A stretch of 64,000 nt of DNA from contig WSUB01000061.1 in assembly GCA_019633425.1 (NCBI GenBank), forward strand, positions 124,001-188,000, written 5' to 3'. Origin of the DNA: Tulasnella sp. 424. Lineage: Eukaryota; Basidiomycota; Agaricomycetes; Cantharellales; Tulasnellaceae. The position numbers and the translations under genes are program-made. Each line of letters starts with the position of its first letter. Within the stretch, counting starts at the first letter, position 1. The notes beneath the pieces are model-generated. The model was not told the origin of the DNA and ran no database searches. It saw only the letters and a list, made by a program, of their open reading frames with translations. Shown here piece by piece: positions 40,527 to 52,253 of the stretch.

Positions 40527-43395
40527 TCATTGGGCGGAGTTCTTGCGGTGACGAGGCCGCGATGAAGCCACGTCCGTGGCCTCCGGCAGTCTGGGAACCT
40601 TGAATATTTGATCGTCGCCGCTACGAGAGGCAGTGGACTGGCTGTGTTCACGCTTGACTGGCACTTGATTTGGGGAGCTCACTGCGGAGCTGGCAGCGAC
40701 GGGGCCTGGATCTTGCATCGAGCTACACGACGTCAACTCTGGCAACTCCATATTTGACAACCACGCTACCCAACTCGCCAGCATTGATCGCATCTCATGA
40801 TACAGCCAGGAGTACGAGGAAAAGTCGCCGATATCAAAACGTCGCACAATGTACGCTTGTTTTAGGACTCGTCGGATGACCTGGAGTTCCTTTGTGATGG
40901 GTTGAAGGATTCCGCTGACCCAAGTTTGGAGGACGCTTTCCAGGTTTCCCTCTTGAGTGAGGACTCTCTCGCGATTTGGGGGGTACGTGCTTGTGTTTTG
41001 AAATATGCTGTAGAGTTCGGCTTTGAATTTCCTTTTATCCTCGGTTGAGCGCTGAGTGGGAGGAAAGCGCGCTAACAGCGTCCAGAGCACAATCCAGAAG
41101 ATCGATTCCAAGTCATGCTGGAAGTTGTGGAGGACAAAGGAGGGTGCCTTAGGTTTGCCTTGACAAGCCGCCTCCCCCGTATTGCTCAACTCCGATGAAA
41201 TAACCGACCCCCACTCATAACCCCGAATCGGAGTCTTGCCCCAGTCCGGATCGTAGATGTGCACCTGTTTCTGAATTTCTACCGCCATGAAATAGGCCGT
41301 GCCCTGCGTCGCACTCAGTGTCTCTATCAAAATCTCTCCACGCTTTTGCACATACCGTTTTCGGATCGGAACTGCCCTCCACGTCCTTCGGCTTGAAAGG
41401 CTTGGCGTACTCCAAATCGGCAAGGATGCCTCGAGTGCTCTGACTTTTTGGGTCCGTGAACGCGTAGATATTGCCAGTGCTGATATCGCGATGGACCCAC
41501 CCCGCAACGAACATAAGCTGCAGAGCTAAACCGTCGTCACGATACGTTAATCAGGAACGTGTGATGCAGTTGAAAAATCGACTATAGCCTCACCGAATAC
41601 GCAGTCCCGTAATGCAATTGCCACATCTTGTAACGTCCGCACATCGTGCAAAGCCTCACAAACCTCACTAAAGACGACTCGATACTGCCGTTTGGGACGA
41701 TAGTGGCGGGGTGGTTGTTCTTCGACAGGTTGAAGACGATTGCCTGGATGAGATGTCGTCGCTCGGGAACGGTCGGCGTGTGGATGAGACGAGGGGGTAC
41801 TGGTAGAGGGTGGTAGGTCAAAAAGCGTCGGAAAGTGCTGAGCTCCTTCCGGGACTTTCTTCGACTCTCGTCCCTGCCAATCGCAGACAACACTGAGGAA
41901 GTACTGCGTCCAAGATTCTTTCATTAAGCACTGCCGCAGCAACTCCTTCTGGCCGTCTTCCATCCCGTTAAAGGCCTCCGGTTCATCGCCGCCTTTCTCC
42001 AGACCCTTAGCGATCTCCTTGAGTTCGTCGAAGACGCCCCTCAAGTTCTCGCTCTCTGTCTTTGACCCGCTGTCGAGCCATACGTCCTTTAGAACCATGG
42101 GGGTCGCTTTGTCGACGTGCTGAAGGTTCTGGAATGATCGAACTTCAATGGCCTCCCACACTCGAGTCGCACGACCGGTGATACAAAGGCTACGGTCGTC
42201 AAAGATCGCTTTCCGAGTCTTGAAGTAGCGGTTTCCGACCTGGTAAACGAAACAAACATTCTGAATCTTCTTTTGCTCGCGTTCTAGGTGACGCCGGACC
42301 GTCTGATCATAGCCAAGTTCCTCCTCGTTGGCGAACAGCAGCGAAAGCATGATCCGTATGTACCTGCGAGGGTCCTAGGAGCCGTTCAGTTCATACCCCA
42401 AAAGGGCTTAATAAGAGCTCATCTCACCTCTACGAAATCAAAATCAGGCGATTTGACCGAATGCGACCGCGAGAAATACCAGACCGCCATTGTGCTGTCC
42501 TCAACAGTAATCTATGACACCAACGTGGTCTGTGAGATGACGGTGAAATTAGTGACAGCACAAGAACGCACGCCATAGATGTGCATGCGGCGGGGATCGT
42601 CGTTCATGCAGAACGTGGCGGCACTCAGAAGTTGTGCGCGATTCTGAGGGATGGAAACGTGAACAGAGTGCATATGGCAAGGATTCTGAGGTTCCACGCA
42701 CTTGCACAGCGTCTTTGGTTTTTAGCTTATACTCGCATGGAACAGCCAGATCGGCTATGTGTTGTTCTGACGTCGTCTCCATTTTCGGCATTGTCGATTG
42801 CTGGAGCCTGAGGTATGCGTCCACTTTGAAATTTGCACCGTCCGTCTCCACCATGTTGTACTTGCGGGGTTCCTGTACGAGGTTCGATGATGCTTTCCGA
42901 TTGTTCAGGGTGCGGTCTGCCAGGACACCGCAGATGGAGACGAGCGGCTCAAAGCACATCTCCTCGCCAATCTGCAAGGCGGAAGGCGGATATAAGTAGT
43001 GCTTGAAGCGGAGCGGTTGTCCCTTCTCTTCGCAGAGGAGGTCTTCCTGCATGAGGTCGGTGACTGCCCTGTTGATTTCGGCATCCATATCGGATACTCC
43101 TATATCGGGTAGGTATTGGTAGAAACCATCCTCCCATGTCGAGCAGACGATCATTTCGCTCCTCATCTCCTTAAGGACTTCCGGGCGGTGTTCCGTTACG
43201 TTTGTCGTCGACCTCAGAGAGCCACTCTTGCGAGGAGTTGGTCGTAGAGGTCCGCTGTCAAAGGCAGTCACACTGGTCAGGCTCCGAATGGCACGGATGA
43301 GCCGCGAAGAACGTACAAGGCTGCGTGTCCCACAGCTTTAGGAGACGGTAGCGGGTTGGGCGGTGTCTGAGACCGTTGATTTGGGGGCTCGTTAG
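40527..43395 (-). CDS. FunK1-type fungal protein kinase, 5' end truncated by a repeat
   Basis: FunK1 kinases are a large fungal family of Ser/Thr-kinase-like proteins. The core motifs are clear: VHRDISTGNI (catalytic loop), ILADLEYAKPF (the DFG position reads DLE, as usual in this family), then a 54-bp intron and GTAYFMAVEIQ, and FQHDLESIFWIVLWTLL. The N-terminal family region is also present (EMRSEMIVCS, FKVDAYLRLQ). The C-terminus ends RPRHRKNSAQ-stop at 40527 after a Ser/Pro-rich tail. The reading frame stays open upstream to about 43395 (PPNPLPSPKAVGHAAF) but meets the TIR-repeat fragment at 43398 without an ATG, so the original start seems to be lost. The first internal ATG is near 43170. 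Possibly a pseudogene or a gene with a relocated start. Confidence 0.82.
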
Positions 43396-43397
43396 TC

Positions 43398-43520
43398 GGG
43401 TTGCTCGGCAACCCTGCTTTCAAAAACGATAAAATGTAAACACCGTCCTTCTACGCTCCCGCGGTTGGTGTGATATTAAACAATAATCGCGGCTCTCGTT
43501 TCTGCAACGCTCCCCCAGCT
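43398..43520 (+). repeat. TIR-bearing dispersed repeat, truncated copy 3
   Basis: The first 123 bp of the element, nearly identical to 39212-39340, including GGGTTGCTCGGCAACCCTG and GCGGTTGGTGTGATATTAAA. It breaks off after CTCCCCCAGCT. It sits exactly between the 5' side of the FunK1 kinase and the start of DUS3, that is, in a shared divergent promoter region. Confidence 0.75.
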
Positions 43521-43646
43521 AGTAGGCGCTTACGCAACCGTTCTACGCTTCCCACCGTTTCAGCGTCGCCACACTCGACTTCCTTCTGCCCTCGACTCGG
43601 TCTGCAGCAGGCAGACTGCTCATTTTCACGATACGTATTTGAAATC

Positions 43647-46623
43647 ATGTCTAATCCACACCCTGCGGCAGCTTCCTCGTCCGAAGGACCCGTCGGGACC
43701 GCCCGAGTCAAACCAGGGTGAGTGCTCTTACCTAGTTCCAGCCTTCACCTGTTGTACTCAAAACATGGGTAGATTTCTCATTGGTCCTGAGAGCACATCT
43801 ATAGCACCCGCTGTAGATGACGATGAGGCTGAAGGAGCCGTTATTCCCCAAAACGACCATAAACGGCAGCTCGAAGGCGCTGCAGCCCAAGACGCAGATG
43901 GTGCCGAGCCTGCAGCAAAGAAACCAAAGTTGTCGGGTGCTCAGCGGAAAAAGCAAGCAAGGGAAGATAAAAAGAAGAATAAGGGGATGAACACGAACCG
44001 CAAGTTCACTCGGGCGCACGATGAGATTCAGCTCTGTTGGAAAGTGGCAAATGGGGAGACCTGCTCCGAAGGGCTCAAGTGAATCCCTAAAGCCGAGACA
44101 TCGTTTCTTGCGGCGTACTGATCATTTCCCGAACGTATTTCTCCAGGTGTCGATTCAGCCATGACATTCCTGGATACCTTGTTGCCAAACCTCGAGACGT
44201 ATACTTCCCGCCTTCTTCAGCCCTGTCCTCTACACCGCCATTCGTCCCACAGCCAGAACCGGTCGCATCTTTGGAAGGCGCACCGCCTTCTATTGATCCT
44301 CACACCACTTGCCCCGTTTTTGCTGAAAACGGATTTTGTCGGCAAGGCTTCAAATGCCGGTTCCTTGGGGGTCATGTCATACTCGCCACTCCAGTCACAG
44401 CCGACCCATCTACTCAGACCGGGGATGTTGGTTCGGCGGCTAATGGGGGGATGACATTGGTGGTGGACGAAGAGAAACGCAAGTTAATGGAAGAGAAGAC
44501 GAGAGAGGGCAATATCATGCCTATGAACAGGGTCAAAGACATCCGATCTCGCAAGGTGAACTGTTTCCTTCGTCCACAAGCTTTTCTGGTATTTATTGCC
44601 AACACACTAGTATCCTACCCCAATTACGGACGCATATCTTGCAGAGCTCAGTCAACAATCGGATCAACCAGATACGCCTGAGGACGTGGAGGATGCTAAG
44701 CCAGCAACCCCAGCGCTGGTTCATCCCCTAGCGCCCAAACAGCCCACTACGCCCTTCGACGATTCACCAGATACACAAATGCGACCACAGGAGAAGAAGA
44801 CATTGAGATGGAAAGGTCTTACATGTAGGTTTTACTCGACCGATAATTCTAACAAGGGCTCACCATAGAATCCTCTCCAGATCTCGCCCCACTTACGACT
44901 GTTGGAAACTTAGTGAGCATTCCATTATGGTAGCGACGCCGTTAGGATATTTAGTTAAACTAACGCTTCTCGAAGCCCTTTCGAAGGTTATGCGTTGACC
45001 TTGGCGCGGACATTACATGTGGTGAAATGGCCCTTGCGACTTCTCTACTCTCCGGCAGTAAGGAGGAGTGGCCTTTGATTCGGAAGCACCCATCAGAAAA
45101 GATTTTCGGTGTTCAGGTTTGTCTACAACCTTCCGTGCTTGCCTCTTGGTTCCGCTCAGAGGGTCTTTATGGTGGAATATCAGCTCGCCGGTCATAAGCC
45201 TTCCATTCTAGCACCGGTTGCTGAAGCTCTCAAGACAGAGCTTGGTCCATCAGGTCGTGGTCTCGGCGCTCTAGGTCCAGGAAACGGGCTAGACTTTGTC
45301 GATGTAAACTGCGGGTGTCCTATCGACCTGGTATTCAAAAGTGGATCCGGATCTGCTCGTGAGTGTTTTGGAGAACTGGGACAGTCAGGGCTGATTAGTT
45401 GACACAACGGCGTCTTCTCCGTCACCAAGTTTTGGATGCACCCAACCGCTTGGGGAAAATATTGGTCGGCATGAACCGAGCCCTCGGAGAAATACCGCTT
45501 ACTATCAAAGTCCGAACGGGCGTTAAGGATGGGAAGAATACTGCTCACAAGTTGATGCCCAGGCTCAATCCCTGGGGTGTCAGCGCAATCACTGTTGGTG
45601 GCGTCCTTGGATGGAATGGCTGGCGCATCCTCACGATGGGTTCTCTCCCGCTCAGATTCATGGAAGAACACGACAGCAACGTTACACTAGATTGGCCGAC
45701 TGGAATTATATTCGGCAGTGCGTGAACGCTTTGAGAAACGCCGCTACAGATGATGAGGATGACAGTAAGCGTCCTCTCCCTCCACCGCCGCGCCCGCGAG
45801 ACTATTGTAACGCGTTTCCGATCACTTTGTACAGTGCCTTCCATCCCTATCTTTGGCGGTGGGGATGTATACACTGCTCAAGGCTACTGGGAGAGTCTGG
45901 AGAATAGCGGTGTTGACGGGATTATGGTTGCTCGAGGCGCTTTGATTAAGCCCTGGATCTTGTGAGCCCGTTGCCTTGTGGATATTGCCGTTAACCCTTA
46001 CCGACGGAGGCCCTCTTAGTACGGAGATTAAGGAGAGGCGTGAGTGGGACATCAGCTCACGCGAAAGACTTGACATGCTTCGCAAGGTGAGCGAAAATCT
46101 TGACCCGATTCCCAAATCGACTCTTACCCAACGCTTTTTCAGTACGCTGAATATGGCTTAAGGTAAGTAACGTGGTATCGCCCGCTAGCTCCTCTACCTA
46201 AAATACCTTTCAAGCCATTGGGGAAGCGACACGCAGGTGAGGCTCTTACTCGTCCCGTCAATCCCATTTGTCCTAATGCGACCAATTCAGGGAGTAAACG
46301 CCACCCGAAGGTTCTTCTGCGAGGCTCTATCATTCCAATCACGATATGTTCCTCTTGGAATCCTCGAAAGCCTCCCGAGGATAAATGATCGTCCCCCAGC
46401 TTTCAAGGGAAGGGATGAATTAGGTGCGCCGGACGCAACCGCTGAATCCCGTGTTGCCTGACACTGACCGGGGTCTGATCCTACAGAGACGCTGCTCGCG
46501 AGTGGAAATAGCCAAGACTGGGTCAAGCTCTCAGAAATGTTCCTTGGGCCAGCTCCTGCAGAATGGCATTTCATCCCCAAACACAAGTCCAACGCCCATG
46601 CAGATGATTCGGGGAACGGGTAA
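43647..46623 (+). CDS. DUS3: tRNA-dihydrouridine(47) synthase (DUS3)
   Basis: DUS3 reduces uridine 47 of tRNA to dihydrouridine with NAD(P)H and FMN. Starting [14 protein letters not shown], the protein has two CCCH zinc fingers, [13 protein letters not shown] joined over an intron to KCRFSHD, and [18 protein letters not shown]. The FMN-binding TIM barrel follows: [42 protein letters not shown] with the likely catalytic cysteine, [32 protein letters not shown] and [19 protein letters not shown], then [14 protein letters not shown]. The C-terminus ends [14 protein letters not shown]. About ten short introns were joined by eye; all checked joins keep frame. Divergent from the FunK1 kinase. Confidence 0.92.
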
Positions 46624-46843
46624 GTCGAGATTCGACACGCCTAAAGACGACATAAAAACGGTCTACGATAAGCATTGAATGTATTTCCATAAATATTACT
46701 TGTATCTCGTCGCCAATCGTTCGAAATACGAATTTGGTCTTGAAGGAAGCCTAAAATCAGCGGCCGGGTGCCTTGGTGATTAGACCCTGAGCCCCGCTTT
46801 CAAAGTGAACCGACGACGACCAGCACCTATTTTCATTACCTCA

Positions 46844-48567
46844 ATGGCTTCACTGATTGCCATACTCGACCTCAAAGGCAAACCACTCATCCAAAGATCC
46901 TACAGAGACGATGTCCCGACATCTTACGTGGAACGATTCCTGCCGTTGATGCTAGAAATGGAGGAAGAGGGACAGCAGGTCACCCCTTGTATGACGAACC
47001 AAGGCATCAACTATATGCACATTCGGCATAGCAACCTCTATCGTAGGCATTAACGTGTCACCTTCAAAACCTTTGAGCTGATGATAGGGAACGGGTCTGC
47101 TAAACAGTGCTGGCCCTGTCTAAGCGGAATACCAACGCGGCCGAGGTCATCCTTTTCCTGCACCGATTGGTGCAAGTGCTCGTCGAGTACTTCAAGGAGT
47201 TAGAAGAAGAATCTATACGAGACAACTTTGTCATCATCTACGAGCTGCTGGATGAGATGATGGACTTCGGTTTCCCTCAAACTACCGAAAGCAAGATCTT
47301 GCAAGAGTGAGTGTGAGCGAAGATGAACAGCGAAGAAAGTGGCCGAGTCAATCCCTATACATTAGGTACATCACGCAGGAATCCTACAAGCTTGAGACTC
47401 AAGTTCGTCCACCAATGGCTGTCACAAATGCTGTGTCTTGGCGGTCAGAGGGCATCCGGTACCGGAAGAATGAAGTCTTCCTAGACGTAATCGAAAGCGT
47501 TAACCTGCTTGTAAGTCAGTTCATATTGAAATTTTTCATCCATGACCTATATCACTCTCTAGGTTAACGCAAATGGGAATGTCATCCGGTCCGAAATCCT
47601 CGGCGCGGTCAAGATGAAATGCTACTTATCCGGCATGCCCGAACTTCGACTCGGCCTCAATGACAAAGTCATGTTCGAGTCGACAGGTCGTACCTCTAGA
47701 GGCAAAGCTATCGAAATGGAAGACGTCAAGTTCCACCAATGCGTCCGTCTATCGCGCTTTGAGAACGATCGGACTATCAGCTTCATCCCGCCCGACGGAG
47801 AATTCGAATTAATGAGCTACCGGCTGAGTACACCTGTCAAACCGTTAATTTGGGTGGAGGCGGCTGTAGAGAGTCACAAAGGCTCGCGCGTAGAGTATAT
47901 GGTGAAGGTGAAGGCACAATTCAAGCGCCGATCGACTGCGAACAACGTCGAGATCTATGTGCCCGTCCCAGACGACGCAGATAGTCCGAAGTTCCGGGTA
48001 AGTGTGGTTCTAAATAGTCTCGGCACTCCACTAAATTGGAATTTGATAGGCTGCTACCGGCAGTGTGCAATATGTACCCGACAAATCCGCTTTTGTCTGG
48101 AAGATTAAGCAATTAGGAGGTGGACGAGAATTTTTGATGCGAGCGCATTTCGGTCTTCCCAGCGTTAGGAACGGTATGTTGCTCAGCCATCACTCAGCAG
48201 ATGAATGCTTAGGATTGGGCAATATTTCCCAGAGGATGAAAACGAAAAACGTGCACCAATAACGGTTAAGTTTGAGATACCATATTTCACGGTCTCCGGC
48301 ATCCAGGTGCGGTACCTGAAAATCGTAGAGAAGAGCGGGTACCAGGCTCTTCCATGGGTTAGGTGGGTTCTCGGTTTATTAACCTGCAGCGCATTGTCAA
48401 TCTAAAATCTGTATCTCTTCTAAAGGTATATCACGCAGCATGGAGATGACTACAGGTGCGTCTATCTGCCCTTTCGCGGGCGACCAGACATTCTCTAATT
48501 TTGTTTCCCGACTCGCAGCTTAAGGACCGCTCTTGAAAAGGGTAGCGCCCCCATTGTACCTATGTGA
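46844..48567 (+). CDS. APM1: AP-1 adaptor complex mu subunit
   Basis: The medium (mu) chain of the clathrin adaptor AP-1, which sorts cargo between Golgi and endosomes. It starts MASLIAILDLKGKPLIQRSY (longin-like N-domain) and continues RFLPLMLEMEEEGQQVTPC. The mu-homology domain begins around AVSWRSEGIRYRKNEVFLDV and includes SFIPPDGEFELMSYRLS and LKIVEKSGYQALPWVRYIT. The sequence is AP-1-like rather than AP-2-like from its first residues. The end DDYSLRT continues into ALEKGSAPIVPM-stop, slightly longer than the usual LRT end. At least six introns. Starts about 220 bp after DUS3 on the same strand. Confidence 0.94.
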
Positions 48568-49102
48568 GGAGTAGTGAATAGTCTTTGAACACCCTCGGCG
48601 CTGTCTACGCCTGTGTAGCTTACCTGCTATCACTAATGACCGGCAGTTAAGAGTCATCTTGAGAAACCAACAATGTGATGGTTTCGAGGGCTGGTTGAAG
48701 CCAGTTCCCACAACCCCGCTTATTGCCTTGCGGCATCTCCACCACTCGCAACTAACGCTGCACGGTTGTCGGCACATTTTGACTACCCCGTCCCGGTCTC
48801 GTTTGGAGTAAAGGCTTCCACTGGGTTTTAGTCTCCATTGCTATCACCTAAGCAAATTAGCCAGGGGGGTTTAAAGCCAATATTCTTCCAGCTTTGACCT
48901 CGAGATACAACAAAGGTATGTTCTTATGGCAAACCTTAAATATTTCATGCGCCCCCTCCTTCTGTAATACCTCTCGACTTGCCGAGATCGGCTTTCAAGA
49001 TATTCCTGACGAATAGGGCATTTCTATCTTTCCGTACACTATACCCCCAACAAGCTGGGACCGTACACTAACGCTCCTTCCACCACAACCTGACTTATCC
49101 AG
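48568..49102. other. Intergenic, no supported gene
   Basis: About 530 bp between the AP-1 mu stop and the first RBR ligase start; a promoter region by position. No ORF with recognisable content. Confidence 0.4.
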
Positions 49103-51791
49103 ATGGCTCTGGCTCCAAACAGATTTATAACACCCATTGGACCCGTCGCTCCAGATGTCGCGTTGCGAGTGGACGAGTGGCTGAGGGGTGTTCCAGCCAG
49201 TGATACCGGAGCCAAATCAGGACCGTCCCGATCAAGTACCGTCACCGGTATGCTTTTGCACCCCAAGATCAACCACCAACATGGTAGCTAATCGTTTCTT
49301 TTACCCACCGATCAGATCTATCTTATCTCTCATCCATACATGACGATCGACCGTACGAATGGGAACGTGAAGCCAACTCCTCAGACAGGGTGAAGGGGTG
49401 GTTGGGCCATGGATCTCCCGCACCACCTCATCGTAAGAGTCGTTTCACTATCTGGAACGCGCTCCCCACGCTAAATCATCTGTTCGGACCTTGTTTCGAA
49501 CGCCTTAGCACCTCCCCAAAGACGTGGCTCGGATCATCGTCATGCAAGATCACGGGATCCACCGGTCGTAACCCTCGTCAGCGGGCCGCTCCAAAGTGCA
49601 AGACGCCATTCACCCCAGAATGTCAGTTGCGTTCCTGAGGTATTCCCGATCTCTCACTGATGTGGTTCGCGGATTTTTTGGAGCAGGTCAACTTCCCTAT
49701 TTCCATCCCGGTTCCTCTTGGCCGCCCTGCCCGCATAATGTCCCGAGCAGATGTGGCTGTTCGAAGGCTCGCATTTGCTACCCATGGAAAAGGGAAAGAA
49801 CCAGAATTGGCCCCTTTAATAACACCTGTCAATACGGGCGCATTAGAAGCCATCGAACCCAAGAAAGACGCAGCGATCTGTGGAATATGTCAAGATGGGT
49901 TCAAATCCTCTTCGACTCCTCTCGAGACCTCTCAGTTACCTGGCTCATCATCGCAATCCGTCCGATATGGGTTGTACCTTCGTTGCCCGCAGAAGCATGG
50001 GTATTGCTTGGACTGTCTAACGGGTTATATCAGAGTAAAATTGGAGGACAAAGAAGGGCATGCCAAGTTCCCGGTCCGATGCCCGGAGTGTCCTTCCCAA
50101 ACCAACTGGGAGATCGATGATGAAACAGCCGGGAAGGTGTTGGTAAAAGAGTTGCTTGAGGCTTGGTACTCGCAACGACTATTGGCGAACCTTAATATGG
50201 TATGATGGTTTCGCAGTCTGCGCTCGGCTCTCTTCACTTACTTCCGTCTCACTGTCAAATAGTTTTATTGTCCAAACCCAAAGTGTTCAGAAGCCATAGA
50301 GATACCGGAAGATATATTTGATACAGACCGCACAGAATGCCCGGCCTGTCGCTCCGAGATTTGTTATCAATGCCGCAGCATGTGGCATATCGGTAAGTTG
50401 TATTCCTGGTCTTGAGATGCGCCGCGGCACTGACACCACCCGCTTCAGGCCTCGCTTGTGAAGATGCTAAAGTAAGTGCTTGCTTGTCCTGACATTACCC
50501 CTTCCCTAATGGCAAAGCTGTAGAATCCTTTACCCGATGAAGAAGCATTACAAAGACTTGCAGAGAGGAATCACTGGAGAAAATGTTATCGATGCGGTGT
50601 GATGGTGGAACGCACGGAAGGTGGGCGTTTAAGAAGCATTCGGACGCAAGTTTGCCATCTAAGGTTAATGCGAGATAGGTTGCAACCATATGACTTGCCG
50701 CTGCGGTGCAGAATTCTGCTTTGCGTAAGTGTCCTGCAAGTCCAAATGATCTCCTGGCATATGTCTTAACTTCGTTCATCAGATGTGGCGCGCCCTATGC
50801 TGGAGGATGCACTCGTGCGGGAGGCTGTGATGGACATTGGCGGGAAGCAGGAGAAGCCGGAGGACCTCAGCCCCTCCAAACGGGCCACATGGGGTTGGGG
50901 GTTCGACCAGTGCGCCTTTGGAACACCTCACCCCCTCCTCAGCCACTTATTCTTCCTGCACCTACACCACCGCGGCGGGGTCGTCTAACGCCCCTAAGTT
51001 GGGATTCTCCACCCCGTCATTTTATTCCGCGTCCACCTACTCCGCCCCTTCGTCATGTTCAAACTCCGGCTCCACCTAGTCCATCCCTTCGTCATTTTAT
51101 TGCGCAGCCACCTACGCCACCGCGGCGGATTTTCATTCCCCTCCCCCAAACCCCGATCATGGTGCCGCACCAGGAGACAAATCAGCAAGAAGCAAGTGGT
51201 GTATCACGCCCACGGAGACTACAAAGACGCGACGAGTCTGCTGTGATCGAGGCTAGACGACCACGAAAGCTGTCTCGACCAAGACGGCCGGCTCCTATCC
51301 AAGTGTCTCCTGACCTGGCGATACCTAGAGGACGTGACAATCCGATTCATCGTTGGTGGCACCTCCAATCCCGCCCCAGTGGCTCAGCAACCACAAGGGA
51401 TCCGGTAGCAAATCAAGAGGTCTCTCAAGATGCTCGACGCTCGTCGGAAACTCCAACGGAGGAGGAGTGGGTCGTGGTGAGCTCGGAGACGGAAGGCGTC
51501 GACCAAACAACTGTCATACGGCCGCCATCCTTAGAGGAAGGGGCCAGAAGGCCGCGCACCAGATTCCAACAAGCCTCAACGCCGACTGATGTGAGGATGA
51601 AGCCCCTGCCTCCCGTGCCCGCTACTGGACCCACAGTACAACAGAGAAACATGGATGATGTAGGGAATGGCCCGCGCCTTGTCTTTCCGTCGAGACAGAG
51701 ACGAGACAGTGAACAAAGCCGCGGGGCTCGTCGAGGTTTTCAGCCTTTACGGTTACCTCGTCTGTCTCTTCCTGGCCGAGCTCGACATTAA
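49103..51791 (+). CDS. RBR (RING-IBR-RING) E3 ubiquitin ligase, copy 1
   Basis: RBR ligases accept ubiquitin from an E2 on a RING2 cysteine and pass it to substrate. RING1 is CGICQDGFKSSS...YCLDCLTGYIR...CPECP. The IBR is FYCPNPKCSEAIEIPED...CPACRSEICYQC. RING2 is RKCYRCGVMVERTEG followed, over an intron, by CNHMTCRCGAEFCFACG; the first cysteine of GCNHMTC corresponds to the catalytic cysteine of parkin-type ligases and is present. After CTRAGGCDGHW comes a long Pro/Arg-rich C-terminus with a short tandem repeat (RHFI.QPPTPP units, about 51010-51130). The N-terminal exons begin MALAPNRFITPIGPVAPDVA; one junction near 49620-49690 did not resolve in phase. Tandem paralogue of the gene at 52254. 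Confidence 0.85.
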
Positions 51792-52253
51792 ACTGTGCAC
51801 ATATCCCCAACCTCTAGCTGGAATACTATTTTTCCTCGTTTCATTGACTACGGCATCTTCTGTCTCGCGCAATGCGGCCGGGTTGAACGTAAATCGGAAC
51901 TTGGAGTTAGCTATAGGGATGTGGAGTTTGCCATATGGCATTATAGAATAAACCTGTCCTTCTAAAGAACTATCGTGTCATGTCGCCATGTGTGCAACTT
52001 GTGGTTACTGGGTGGATAGACTATTTCGAAGTCGAAGCTTCAAGTTTGTTTCATTTTGGAAGGGTGCGTGGGAGATCAGGCCTGGCCATGAGAGTCTAGA
52101 ATACCTGATTATGTTAAAAGAATTGATTGTTCCCAACAAGGACTTCTTCTTTTTCGTGCATGGAAGCGGCATAGTGTGGCGCAGCATCCAGCTCAATAAC
52201 CGTCACGTGAGGCACATCTGGCCTTGTCTTCCACTCCACAACCACAGACCACG
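51792..52253. other. Intergenic between the two RBR genes
   Basis: About 460 bp, no supported gene; presumably the terminator of copy 1 and the promoter of copy 2. Confidence 0.4.
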
